Assembly (NCBI GenBank): GCA_903929845.1
Contig: CAIYWF010000151.1
Location: 1-27,622 of the forward strand
Origin: an uncultured Chlorobiaceae bacterium
GTDB lineage: Bacteria > Bacteroidota > Chlorobiia > Chlorobiales > Chlorobiaceae
Length of the DNA stretch: 27,622 nucleotides
Direction: 5' to 3'
The position numbers and the translations under genes were made by a program. Below are positions 1-7,749 of the stretch, piece by piece. Below the pieces are notes generated by a model, which was not told the origin of the DNA, ran no database searches, and saw only the letters and a program-made list of their open reading frames with translations. Within the stretch, counting starts at the first letter, position 1. Each line of letters starts with the position of its first letter.

Positions 1-507
1 ATTGGTGTTATACGCGATGGTAAGGCTGCGCTCGGAAGTGATGGCCAGATGACACTTGGCAATACGGTTGTAAAGCATTCAACCAGAAAGATCCGGAGGT
101 TATATCAGGGAAAGCTTGTTGCCGGTTTTGCGGGAGCAACCGCAGATGCCTTGACCCTGCTTGACCGCTTTGATACGAAGCTTGAGGCCTATAATGGCAA
201 GCTCGACCGGGCGGCTGTGGAGCTTGCCAAAGACTGGAGAACCGACAAGTATCTCCGCCGTCTTGAGGCGATGCTTGCCATTGTCAGTAACGACAAGGCG
301 CTGATTATTTCGGGAACCGGTGATGTCATTGAACCGGAGGATGGTATCGTTGCGATTGGCAGCGGAAGTATGTATGCGCTGGCAGCAGCCCGATCACTCA
401 TGAAACACACCTCTCTTTCTGCAAAGGAGATTGTGTTTGAGAGTTTGAAGATCGCTGCCGATATCTGTATTTATACAAACGATCATATTATAGTTGAAGA
501 GGTTTGA
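1..507 (+). CDS. hslV: ATP-dependent protease subunit HslV (ClpQ), 5' end cut off by the window
   Basis: Peptidase subunit of the HslUV (ClpYQ) cytoplasmic protease, an N-terminal-threonine hydrolase related to proteasome beta subunits. The reading frame is open from base 1 (I-G-V-I-R-D-G-K), which matches the family just after its N-terminal catalytic Thr-Thr, so only a handful of codons including the nucleophile lie outside the window; the internal ATG at 49 is not the start. Family landmarks visible are GNTVVKH, AGFAGATADALTL, ELAKDWRTDKYLRRLEAM, SGTGDVIEPEDG, IGSGSMYALAAARSL and the C-terminal ADICIYTND...VEEV. The length (about 168 residues visible) fits the usual 175-180. hslU follows after 85 bases on the same strand, the standard hslVU order. 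The C-terminal part normally contacts the HslU ATPase ring. Certain apart from the missing start. Confidence 0.97.
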   Translation: MGVIRDGKAALGSDGQMTLGNTVVKHSTRKIRRLYQGKLVAGFAGATADALTLLDRFDTKLEAYNGKLDRAAVELAKDWRTDKYLRRLEAMLAIVSNDKALIISGTGDVIEPEDGIVAIGSGSMYALAAARSLMKHTSLSAKEIVFESLKIAADICIYTNDHIIVEEV

Positions 508-592
508 ACGAGGCATCGGCGCTTTGCATTCAGGGTCTGCCGGGTTGCAGATCTTGAGCAGTTTTTTGTAATCTACAATTCATTGCAGGGAT

Positions 593-2023
593 ATGAGTAC
601 TAAAAGTTCTATTGCTGAGAGTAATTTGACTCCGAACCAGATTGTCTCGCAGCTCGATAAATATATTATTGGCCAGAAGGATGCGAAAAAATCTGTCGCC
701 ATTGCCTTGCGCAACAGGCTGCGCCGTCAGAATGTGAGTGATGAGCTTCGCGATGAGATTATGCCCAATAACATCATCATGATTGGGCCGACCGGCGTTG
801 GTAAAACTGAAATTGCCCGCAGGCTTGCCAAACTGGCAAGGGCTCCGTTTGTGAAGGTTGAAGCTTCAAAGTTTACTGAAGTGGGATATGTCGGGCGGGA
901 TGTGGAGTCGATGATCCGTGACCTTGTCGATCAGTCGGTGGCTATGGTGAGAAGCGAGCGTTCCGAAGAGGTTCGCGAAAAGGCTGCGCTCCTTGTTGAA
1001 GAACGTCTGCTTGATATTCTTCTTCCTCCGGTTGCTTCTTCGCATGATTCTGGTAATGAGGAGAGTGGTGACGAAGAGGGGAACGAGACGCCAGCATCTG
1101 ATCACCAGGATAAATCACTCGAGCTTAACCGCCGCAGTCGCAAGAAGATGCTGGAACGTCTCCGCAATGGCAAGCTTGAGGATCGTCAGATTGAGATGGA
1201 TATTTCCGGTGATTCGCCAGGCGGGATGATGCAGGTTTTCGGCCCTCTCGGGCAGATGGAGGAGATCGGTGGGATTATGCAGGATCTTATGAGCGGACTT
1301 CCACGGAAAAAGAAAAAAAGAAGGGTGTCGATTGCTGAAGCGCGCAAGCTTCTTGAGCAGGAAGAGGTGCAGAAGCTTATTGATATGGAGAGCGTTGTCA
1401 AGGAGGCGATCAACAAGGTCGAGCAGTCCGGAATTGTCTTTATTGATGAGATTGATAAAATAGCCTCACCCTCTACGGGAGCTGGCGGCAAGGGGCCGGA
1501 TGTCAGTCGTGAGGGGGTGCAGCGTGATCTTCTTCCTATTGTTGAAGGTTCCAATGTTGCGACCAAACATGGCATGGTGAAGACCGACCATGTGCTCTTT
1601 ATCGCTTCAGGTGCCTTTCATGTGGCAAAGCCTTCAGATCTTATTCCTGAGTTGCAGGGCCGTTTTCCAATCAGGGTTGAACTGAAAAGCCTGACTGAAG
1701 AGGATTTCTATTTGATTCTTACACAGCCGGATAATGCTCTTATCAAGCAGTATTCAGCGCTTCTCGGAACAGAAGGTGTTGATTTGACCTTCAGTGAAGG
1801 GGCTATCCGCGAGATTGCCAGAATTGCTGCAAAAGTCAATGAAAGTGTTGAAAATATCGGCGCGAGAAGACTTCACACTATCATGACCAATCTTCTTGAG
1901 GAGCTGATGTTCAATATTCCTGAGAACTTTTCTGATGACCGGGTGGAGATTGACGAGACCATGGTGAAGGAGAAGCTGAACCATGTGGTGGCAGACCGCG
2001 ATCTCAGCCAGTATATTCTTTAA
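593..2023 (+). CDS. hslU: ATP-dependent protease ATPase subunit HslU (ClpY)
   Basis: AAA+ unfoldase ring that feeds substrates into HslV. The 476-residue protein has the N-terminal TPNQIVSQLDKYIIGQ motif, Walker A GPTGVGKT at residues 65-72, the FVKVEASKFTEVGYVGRDVESMIRDL segment, an intermediate (I) domain from about 110 to 245, Walker B IVFIDEIDK near 281-290, the SREGVQRDLLPIVEG segment, sensor-2 GARRLHT, and the C-terminal tail DLSQYIL that docks into HslV. It is about 30 residues longer than the 443-residue E. coli protein; part of the excess is a Glu/Asp/Ser-rich stretch in the I domain (about residues 144-170). The start ATG at 593 follows a weak GCAGGG ribosome site. It probably shares a transcript with hslV. 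Confident. Confidence 0.97.
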   Translation: MSTKSSIAESNLTPNQIVSQLDKYIIGQKDAKKSVAIALRNRLRRQNVSDELRDEIMPNNIIMIGPTGVGKTEIARRLAKLARAPFVKVEASKFTEVGYVGRDVESMIRDLVDQSVAMVRSERSEEVREKAALLVEERLLDILLPPVASSHDSGNEESGDEEGNETPASDHQDKSLELNRRSRKKMLERLRNGKLEDRQIEMDISGDSPGGMMQVFGPLGQMEEIGGIMQDLMSGLPRKKKKRRVSIAEARKLLEQEEVQKLIDMESVVKEAINKVEQSGIVFIDEIDKIASPSTGAGGKGPDVSREGVQRDLLPIVEGSNVATKHGMVKTDHVLFIASGAFHVAKPSDLIPELQGRFPIRVELKSLTEEDFYLILTQPDNALIKQYSALLGTEGVDLTFSEGAIREIARIAAKVNESVENIGARRLHTIMTNLLEELMFNIPENFSDDRVEIDETMVKEKLNHVVADRDLSQYIL

Positions 2024-2025
2024 AA

Positions 2026-2038
2026 GCCCCGTAGGGGC
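2026..2038. repeat. GC-rich hairpin GCCCC-GTA-GGGGC directly after hslU
   Basis: A perfect 5-bp inverted repeat with a 3-base loop begins two bases after the hslU stop and is followed by CACATATTGGTAGCC. There is no T-tract, so it is not a classic intrinsic terminator. A second GCCCC-N3-GGGGC hairpin occurs in this window at 19903-19915 after purS. I recall similar short GC hairpins followed by ATATTGGTAGCC as dispersed repeats in Chlorobi genomes, but that is memory, not something shown here. Alternative: a transcript 3'-end stabiliser. Confidence 0.5.
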
Positions 2039-2093
2039 CACATATTGGTAGCCTTTACGAATTCTTGCCATAAACGAATCGAGGATGAGCGTC

Positions 2094-2537
2094 ATGACAA
2101 TACTTGTTCTTAACGGGCCGAACCTTTCCCGGCTTGGAAAGCGTGAGCCGGAAGTGTACGGCTATAGAACTCTTGATGATATAAACCTCGAACTTAAGGA
2201 GAGTTTTCCGGAACTCTCCATTGAGTTTTTTCAGTCTGAAGATGAGGGCGCGTTACTGGAAAAACTCTTTCATATAGAAGACAAGGGAGGATATACCGGC
2301 GTTGTGCTGAACGCAGGAGCGCTCACTCACTACTCTATTGCTCTGCGCGATGCTATCAGTGCCGTCACTATTCCTGTTGTGGAGGTTCATCTTTCAAACA
2401 TCTATGCCCGCGAGGAGTTTCGACGCACATCGGTGATTTCAGAAGTTTGTGTCGGAGTGATCAGTGGCTTCGGAGCGAACAGCTATCATCTTGGCATCAG
2501 AGCTCTTCTGGGCATTGTCGGCAACAATCAGTTGTAG
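2094..2537 (+). CDS. aroQ: 3-dehydroquinate dehydratase, type II
   Basis: Type II dehydroquinase, the third step of the shikimate pathway (3-dehydroquinate to 3-dehydroshikimate), a small cytoplasmic enzyme that forms dodecamers. Landmarks are ILVLNGPNLSRLGKREPEVYG (active-site loop with Arg and the catalytic Tyr), VLNAGALTHYSIALRDAI (substrate-binding Asn), VEVHLSNIYAREEFRR (catalytic His) and SGFGANSYHLGIRAL. I place the start at ATG 2094: the only good ribosome site, GAGG at 2081-2084, directly abuts the upstream in-frame ATG at 2085 but lies 9 bases before 2094, and the family normally begins directly with the first beta strand. This gives 147 residues, typical for the family. It follows hslU by 70 bases and converges with the TPR gene, whose stop is only 9 bases away. 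Confidence 0.95.
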   Translation: MTILVLNGPNLSRLGKREPEVYGYRTLDDINLELKESFPELSIEFFQSEDEGALLEKLFHIEDKGGYTGVVLNAGALTHYSIALRDAISAVTIPVVEVHLSNIYAREEFRRTSVISEVCVGVISGFGANSYHLGIRALLGIVGNNQL

Positions 2538-2546
2538 CCTGTTTTT

Positions 2547-3365
2547 TTATTCTTTAGAATATTTTTTCAGGAGTTTGCGCATCTCCTCAATGCGTCTTCG
2601 ATCACTTTCTATGCGAATGGGCTGGTTAAGAGCGGTTGTCATCAGGCTGATGGCTTCCTCCCGGTTATCGTTCTTGATACAGATGAGGGCAAGTTCATGG
2701 TAATTCCTGATGATTCCTGGATCAATACTGATTGCTTTTCTGAATGCTTGTTCGGCCAGTTCATAATCTCCCTCTGGAACGTTGCCAATGAAGGCGTTGC
2801 CTACCATTCTTCTGAACCATCCGATACTGGCAGCTTCACGATAATAAGAGCCCAGCATGGAAAGTGCAGTTTCGTCGTTAGGGTTTAATCGTAGAGCGGT
2901 ATCAAGTTCTCTTTTAATTTCCCGTGCCCGCTTTAATTTTTCCTTTGTGCCGACGTTGTCTGCCATCATCCCGAGCGATGCAGCAAGCCAGGTGTGTCCT
3001 TTTCCATTGGTGCTGTCAATACTTATCGTGGTGCGGGCATATTCCTCTGCCTTTCGGTAATGTTGCAGCCGGATATCGTTTTTTTCATGAGGTAGAGATT
3101 CGCCAAGACTTACCTGCAGCCGGGCAAGTTTCCAGTAAACCTCAACGTTTTCGGGATTTTTTTGTAGTGACAGGGTGTAGATCGAATCGGCTTTAGGGTA
3201 GTTCATCTTCCATAACTCCTTGTCAGCAAGATCAATCAGCGCTCTGGTTTGTTTTTTCCCTGCGGCTTTTGCCTGATGAGAGGGGTAGGGTATCGTCAGT
3301 GAAAAGGCAAGAAATAAGTATATCCAGAGATGGTAGAAGCAGGGGCGATGTGGAGTTGTCAGCAT
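2547..3365 (-). CDS. Exported TPR-repeat protein, possibly RMD/FAM82-like
   Basis: A predicted secreted or periplasmic protein of 272 residues. From ATG 3365 the N-terminus has a basic and polar start, a hydrophobic core (WIYLFLAFSLTIPY) and an A-K-A-A cleavage-like site, so a signal peptide of about 30 residues is likely. The mature part is helical with TPR-like units, e.g. ADSIYTLSLQKNPENVEVYWKLARL, LDTALRLNPNDETALSMLG and AEQAFRKAISIDPGIIRNYHELALI. The segment YREAASIGWFRR...VPEGDYELAEQAF resembles bacterial members of the regulator-of-microtubule-dynamics (FAM82) TPR family; that is recollection. The frame is open further upstream (TTG at 3419, ATG at 3389), but those starts overlap the doxX gene, whereas 3365 leaves a 4-base gap. 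No ribosome site is evident at any of them. Function unknown; probably a protein-binding scaffold. Confidence 0.82.
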   Translation of the reverse strand: MLTTPHRPCFYHLWIYLFLAFSLTIPYPSHQAKAAGKKQTRALIDLADKELWKMNYPKADSIYTLSLQKNPENVEVYWKLARLQVSLGESLPHEKNDIRLQHYRKAEEYARTTISIDSTNGKGHTWLAASLGMMADNVGTKEKLKRAREIKRELDTALRLNPNDETALSMLGSYYREAASIGWFRRMVGNAFIGNVPEGDYELAEQAFRKAISIDPGIIRNYHELALICIKNDNREEAISLMTTALNQPIRIESDRRRIEEMRKLLKKYSKE

Positions 3366-3369
3366 TTTT

Positions 3370-3840
3370 TTATTTGAACCAGATTGCATCCGGGTATTTG
3401 TGGTGAAGATGTTTGTCAAACCCGAGCCAGTGGCCTGATGGAAGCATCATCATCATTATGGCAAATGCCATGAATGGAGGTAGGGTAAAGTTGAAATAGC
3501 CGCCCGCAGCAAAATTAAGCACCATGAAGAGCGCAAATGCGGCATTAAATCGTACCGCAACGCCGAAAACAAGTCCGAGACCGATGATGAGCTCTCCGAT
3601 GGTAACGATCCATGCGATCGGCAGTGCCAAAGGTATGGCAAAGTGTTCAAGGTAGCTTGCCTGAAAGGAGTTTGCAGGGAGTTCAGCAAGTCGTTTGATG
3701 AAAAATCCCTGCATGAGGTCGCTCCATAACCACCCTTTTACCAGCTTGTGCCAGAAACCGTAAAGAAAAAAAGCAGCAAAGAGATATCGTCCAAGCAGAA
3801 AAAGAATAATTCCGATTTTTCTGAAAAGAGGATTGTTCAT
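3370..3840 (-). CDS. DoxX family integral membrane protein
   Basis: Small membrane protein of the DoxX/DoxD family (156 residues). About four hydrophobic segments are visible: IILFLLGRYLFAAFFLYGF near the N-terminus, FAIPLALPIAWIVTIGELIIGLGLVFG, FNAAFALFMVLNFAAGG and FMAFAIMMMMLPSGHW. The motif GELIIGLGLVFGVAVR is typical of DoxX proteins. Members have been linked to quinol or thiosulfate oxidation and to redox homeostasis, but the family is functionally loose, so a role in sulfur oxidation here would be speculation. I choose ATG 3840 because AGGGTGG lies just upstream and the gene then begins 10 bases after the purB stop. The frame extends to a GTG at 3885, which would overlap purB. It sits between purB and the exported TPR gene in a same-strand cluster. 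Confidence 0.86.
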   Translation of the reverse strand: MNNPLFRKIGIILFLLGRYLFAAFFLYGFWHKLVKGWLWSDLMQGFFIKRLAELPANSFQASYLEHFAIPLALPIAWIVTIGELIIGLGLVFGVAVRFNAAFALFMVLNFAAGGYFNFTLPPFMAFAIMMMMLPSGHWLGFDKHLHHKYPDAIWFK

Positions 3841-3850
3841 TGCCACCCTG

Positions 3851-5155
3851 TTATAGTCCATTACGTTTAAAGATAATATCAACACTTTTTTTCAGTTTGC
3901 CAAGAATCGTCTCAGCGCTGAAGAGCCGGGCGATATCATCAGCATCAAGATAGTTCAGCAACTCTTCATCTTTCAGAAGCAGGTCACGCAGGTGCACCTT
4001 GGTTGACCAGCTCTCCATGGCGTTGCGCTGCACCAGCTTGTAGGCCACTTCTCGGGTCAGTCCTTTCGCAGTGAGCGCAAGTAGCACTGTTTGTGAGGTG
4101 GTAAGGCCGTAGGATGAGTTGAAGTTCTCCTCCATCCTCTCAGGATAGACAAGCAGGGTATCGAGCGCGTCACTGAAGGTGCGCATCATGTAGCAGAGCG
4201 CTGTTGTTGAGTCTGGCATGATAATGCGCTCAACCGATGAGTGAGAGATATCGCGTTCATGCCAGAGCGCCACATTTTCCATGGCGGCCAGTGAATTGGA
4301 GCGGACGACACGGGCAAGTCCGGTCAGGCGTTCGAAGGTGATCGGGTTGCGTTTGTGGGGCATGGCGGAGCTTCCTTTCTGCCCTTTGCTGAAAAACTCT
4401 TCTGCTTCTCGAACCTCTGTCCGTTGCAGGTGGCGCAGTTCAACCGAGAACTTTTCGATGGAGGATGCGATGATGGCAAGCGTTGTGGCATATTCAGCGT
4501 GCCGGTCGCGCTGGAGAATCTGCGTCGAAATGGATGATGGGGTCAAGCCAAGTTTTTGGCATACTGCGGCTTCGATGTCGGGCGACAGGTGCTGATAGGT
4601 GCCGACTGCACCTGAGATTTTACCGACAGAGATTGTCGCGACAGCCTTTTTCATCCGTTCGAGGTTACGGAGCATCTCCTGATGCCAGAGCAGCAGCTTC
4701 AGGCCAAAGGTGGTTGGCTCGGCATGAATACCGTGGGTTCTGCCCATTTCAAGCGTGTACTTGAACTCCATCGCCCTTTTTCCAAGTACCTCAATAAGAC
4801 GTTCAATATCGGCGACAAGAATTTTACCGGCATCGCGCATCTGCATGGCGAGCGACGTATCGCCAACATCCGATGAGGTGAGCCCTTCGTGAATATAACG
4901 CGATTCAGGCCCTACGTTATTGGCCACATTGGTCAAAAAGGCAATAACGTCGTGCTTCGTCTCCTTCTCAATTTCAAGAATCTCAGCAACGTTGAAGGTT
5001 GCCTTTTCTTTGATGACAGCAAGCGCCTCAGCAGGCACAATCCCCGCCTCCATACGTGCTTCGACTGCGGCAATTTCAAGCTGCAGCCAACGCTGGAATT
5101 TGGCCTCTTCTGTCCAGATTGCGGAAATATCTTTTGGGGAATAACGTGGAATCAC
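3851..5155 (-). CDS. purB: Adenylosuccinate lyase
   Basis: Fumarase/aspartase-superfamily lyase that acts twice in purine synthesis: SAICAR to AICAR plus fumarate, and adenylosuccinate to AMP plus fumarate. The 434-residue length is that of the B. subtilis-type enzyme. Landmarks are the N-terminal MIPRYSP, TSSDVGDTSLAMQMRDA, GRTHGIHAEPTTFGLK (catalytic His region) and the superfamily signature GSSAMPHKRNP near residues 260-270, which carries the catalytic serine loop. The start is GTG at 5153-5155, supported by the conserved MIPRYS N-terminus; the ribosome site is weak. It is a soluble tetramer in known relatives, with active sites built from three subunits. Upstream on the same strand is the CCA-adding enzyme (64-base gap); downstream are doxX and the TPR gene. 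Two other purine genes, purS and purQ, are in this window but far away on the other strand. Confidence 0.97.
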   Translation of the reverse strand: MIPRYSPKDISAIWTEEAKFQRWLQLEIAAVEARMEAGIVPAEALAVIKEKATFNVAEILEIEKETKHDVIAFLTNVANNVGPESRYIHEGLTSSDVGDTSLAMQMRDAGKILVADIERLIEVLGKRAMEFKYTLEMGRTHGIHAEPTTFGLKLLLWHQEMLRNLERMKKAVATISVGKISGAVGTYQHLSPDIEAAVCQKLGLTPSSISTQILQRDRHAEYATTLAIIASSIEKFSVELRHLQRTEVREAEEFFSKGQKGSSAMPHKRNPITFERLTGLARVVRSNSLAAMENVALWHERDISHSSVERIIMPDSTTALCYMMRTFSDALDTLLVYPERMEENFNSSYGLTTSQTVLLALTAKGLTREVAYKLVQRNAMESWSTKVHLRDLLLKDEELLNYLDADDIARLFSAETILGKLKKSVDIIFKRNGL

Positions 5156-5219
5156 TTGAAAAATCAGTTTAGTGAGTTGTTGAAAAGTTGTTCAATATAA
5201 CGACCGGAATCATCAAACT

Positions 5220-6647
5220 TCATGGTTTTTCGGAATTTGTCATTTCTTGATAGATCTGTCGGATATAGTTGAGAGCAGCATCGCGGTCATAAGGGATGAG
5301 TCCGTCAATGACAGCATTTTCCATCCTTTTTTTGATCATTCCTACAGTTTTTCCTTCAGGCAGTCCGAGGAGCTCCATGATATCTTCGCCACTGACAGGG
5401 GGGCGCCATTTGGCAAGCTGGTCTTTTTCGCCAACTTCAGCAATTTTTTCTTCAACATGATTGAAATTGCTCCTGATCCGGGATACTTTTCGCGGATTTT
5501 TGCTGGTTACGTCGGCTTTGCAAAGGTTCATGAGATCCTGCAGATCTTCTCCGGCATCAAACATGAGGCGTCGAATGGCTGAATCGCTGATCTCCTCTTT
5601 CGACAAGGGGATCGGTCGGTGGTGCAGACGGACCATTTTCTGGACATAGGCAAGTGGATCGAGCGGCCAGCGCATCTCCCTGAAAATTTTTGCAACGATT
5701 TTTATACCAACCGCATCGTGACCGTGGAATGTCCAGCCAGCACTTTTCGTGAAGCGCTTTGTTGCCGGTTTTGCAATATCGTGCAGAAGCGCGGCAACTC
5801 TCAGCCAAAGGTTGCCGGAGTATGCAGCAATATTGTCGATCACCTGAAACGTGTGGAAGAGGGTATCCTTGTGCCCCATGCCATCAACCTGTTCTATTCC
5901 GGCCATGGCAGCAACTTCGGGCATAATCTCCTTCAGCAATCCTGTTTCGTAGAGAATAATCAGTCCTTTCGAGGGGCGCGGGGCAAGCATGATTTTGAAA
6001 AACTCATGACTGATTCTCTCGATTGAAACAATACGGACCCTTTCGTGTATGGCTTTCATGGCATCAATTACTTCAGGAAACAACGTGAAGTCAAGCTGGG
6101 CAGCAAACCTTGCTGCCCGCATCATGCGCAGCGGATCATCGGAAAAAGTCTGTACTGGATTAAGAGGCGTTCTCAGGATTCCTGCCTTGAGATCTTCAAT
6201 CCCGTTGAAGAGGTCGATGATCTGGTTTCGTCCTTCGTTGTTGAGTACGAGGGCCAGCGCGTTGATGGTAAAATCCCGTCGTGAAAGATCGTCGTCAAGC
6301 GTCCCGATGAGTGTGACCGGTTTTCTTGAATCTGCGTTATAGGACTCTTTGCGGGCGCCGACAAGTTCAACTTTAAAGGTGCCCAGGATGGGGTCGCAAA
6401 GTTCAAGCTGTGCTGTGCGGAATCGTTCAAAAAGCACAAAATTTCTGCCGTGCAGTTCTTCGTGTACGTTTTTTGCGAAAGGGACCGGGTCGCCGATGAT
6501 CATAATATCGATATCGGTGCAAGGCCGCTGCATGAGCATGTCGCGAACATAGCCTCCAACAAGGTAACAGCCCATGCCGTCCCTGTCGGCAAGGTCGCCG
6601 ATATGATAGAGGATTTCGGGTATGTTCTGTGGTGAGAGTGTTGTCAT
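5220..6647 (-). CDS. cca: CCA tRNA nucleotidyltransferase with HD domain
   Basis: Class II nucleotidyltransferase that builds or repairs the 3' CCA end of tRNAs, 475 residues. The head domain shows YLVGGYVRDMLMQRPCTDIDIMI (GG motif plus the metal-binding DxD), then RRDFTINALAL, then DPLRMMRAARFAAQL and the ERISHEFFKIM segment involved in nucleotide selection. A C-terminal HD phosphohydrolase domain is present (HTFQVID near residue 266, LLHDIAKPATKRF, HGHDAVG, LHHRPIPL), which some members use for 2',3'-cyclic phosphatase or phosphodiesterase activity. A poly(A) polymerase of the same family cannot be excluded from sequence alone, but the HD-bearing form is usually a CCA enzyme. The ATG at 6647 lies 25 bases after the upstream oxidoreductase stop, so the two are probably cotranscribed. 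The tRNA-Gly in this window already encodes its CCA, suggesting a repair role for at least some tRNAs. Confidence 0.93.
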   Translation of the reverse strand: MTTLSPQNIPEILYHIGDLADRDGMGCYLVGGYVRDMLMQRPCTDIDIMIIGDPVPFAKNVHEELHGRNFVLFERFRTAQLELCDPILGTFKVELVGARKESYNADSRKPVTLIGTLDDDLSRRDFTINALALVLNNEGRNQIIDLFNGIEDLKAGILRTPLNPVQTFSDDPLRMMRAARFAAQLDFTLFPEVIDAMKAIHERVRIVSIERISHEFFKIMLAPRPSKGLIILYETGLLKEIMPEVAAMAGIEQVDGMGHKDTLFHTFQVIDNIAAYSGNLWLRVAALLHDIAKPATKRFTKSAGWTFHGHDAVGIKIVAKIFREMRWPLDPLAYVQKMVRLHHRPIPLSKEEISDSAIRRLMFDAGEDLQDLMNLCKADVTSKNPRKVSRIRSNFNHVEEKIAEVGEKDQLAKWRPPVSGEDIMELLGLPEGKTVGMIKKRMENAVIDGLIPYDRDAALNYIRQIYQEMTNSEKP

Positions 6648-6672
6648 TACTTATGCACCCGGCGATGGTCAG

Positions 6673-7707
6673 TCATTCAAGTAAAGCTGCGTTGGCGGAA
6701 ATTTCGGCAGTGATTTGACCTGCAACCATAATGGCCCTTCGTCCGTCTGATGAGCTGACAGCCATAGGGGTATTGTCTCTGACGGCGTTGATAAAATGTT
6801 CAAGTTCGTCGCGCAGTGCATTTATTTTCGGAACTTCCGGATGGATATAATCCAGCACCATCCCCTTCATGGCTTCTTGAATTTCACCAAACTGCTCAAG
6901 TATTTTTCGAGCAGCAAAAGATTTCAGCGGGTTTTTTGATGACGCCTCTTCCGGCTTGACGAGTCTGTAGATATCTGATTTTCCGGTGGTCAGGTCAAGT
7001 GATGCATAACTTTTCGGATCAGCACAAAAAAAACGAAGCTTGCGTATCCTGCTCCGGCTGAGACGGCTTGCAGTAACGTTAGCCGTAGCGCCGTTGACAA
7101 AATCAATTCTGGCGGTTGCCATGTCGAGCTCGTTGGAGAAGACTTTGACTCCTGAAGCTGCAATGTGCTTTATGTTGGACGGTATGAGGGAGAGGACAAG
7201 GTCAATGTCGTGGATCATGAGGTCAAGCACCACGGAAACATCGGTAACCCTTTTTGAAAAGCCGGTTAATCGTTCGGCCTGTATGTAGATTGGCTGGCCG
7301 ATATAAGCTTCAACAGCTCGCAGTGCAGGGTTGAAGCGTTCAATATGGCCAACCTGGATGCGTACCTTGTTTTCCGCCTCAAGCCGTATAAGTTCATCGG
7401 CCTCTTCAACCGTTGTGGTTATGGGCTTTTCAATGAAGAGGTGCAACCCCTCCTTTAGAAGGGTGCAGGCAATGTTGTAGTGTGAGCTTGTCGTCGTTGC
7501 AAGCACTGCAGCATCACAAACTTTTGCGAGCAGTTCAAGCGAGCCGAAGCAGTTGACATTGTATTTTTTAGCCATCTCTTCAGCACGGACGCTGTCGAGA
7601 TCATAAATGCCTGCAAATTGAAGATCAGGCGATTCCAGCGCGATTTCTGTAAGGAGTTTTGTGTGAAACTCTCCGAGCTTGCCGACTCCAATAACCCCAA
7701 TATTCAT
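6673..7707 (-). CDS. Gfo/Idh/MocA family NAD(P)-dependent oxidoreductase, GnnA-like
   Basis: Rossmann-fold sugar dehydrogenase, 344 residues. The N-terminus MNIGVIGVGKLGEFHTKLL holds the dinucleotide GxGxxG motif; HLFIEKPITTTVEEADELI carries the family EKP motif; and IQVGHIERFNPALRAVE, TDVSVVLDLMIHDIDLVLSLI and TASRLSRSRIRKLRFF match a subgroup that includes GnnA, the UDP-GlcNAc 3-dehydrogenase used to make diamino-sugar (amide-linked) lipid A. The subgroup match is from memory and needs a search. No gnnB aminotransferase or lpx gene is nearby, so the substrate stays open. A good ribosome site, AGGAGA, precedes ATG 7707. It lies between an MFS transporter (42-base gap upstream) and cca (25-base gap downstream) on the same strand. 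Confidence 0.85.
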   Translation of the reverse strand: MNIGVIGVGKLGEFHTKLLTEIALESPDLQFAGIYDLDSVRAEEMAKKYNVNCFGSLELLAKVCDAAVLATTTSSHYNIACTLLKEGLHLFIEKPITTTVEEADELIRLEAENKVRIQVGHIERFNPALRAVEAYIGQPIYIQAERLTGFSKRVTDVSVVLDLMIHDIDLVLSLIPSNIKHIAASGVKVFSNELDMATARIDFVNGATANVTASRLSRSRIRKLRFFCADPKSYASLDLTTGKSDIYRLVKPEEASSKNPLKSFAARKILEQFGEIQEAMKGMVLDYIHPEVPKINALRDELEHFINAVRDNTPMAVSSSDGRRAIMVAGQITAEISANAALLE

Positions 7708-7749
7708 AGATGTCTCTCCTGTATCAATAAGGTTTCTGGATCAGCTTCG

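Noticed and set aside
2549..2566. ATTCT-TT-AGAAT followed by T-rich DNA as a terminator at the aroQ/TPR junction
   Set aside because: The stem is five AT-rich pairs with a two-base loop inside coding sequence; too weak to call.
3366..3419. Upstream TTG start for the exported TPR gene
   Set aside because: It would overlap the doxX coding region and place 18 polar residues before the signal peptide; ATG 3365 fits better.
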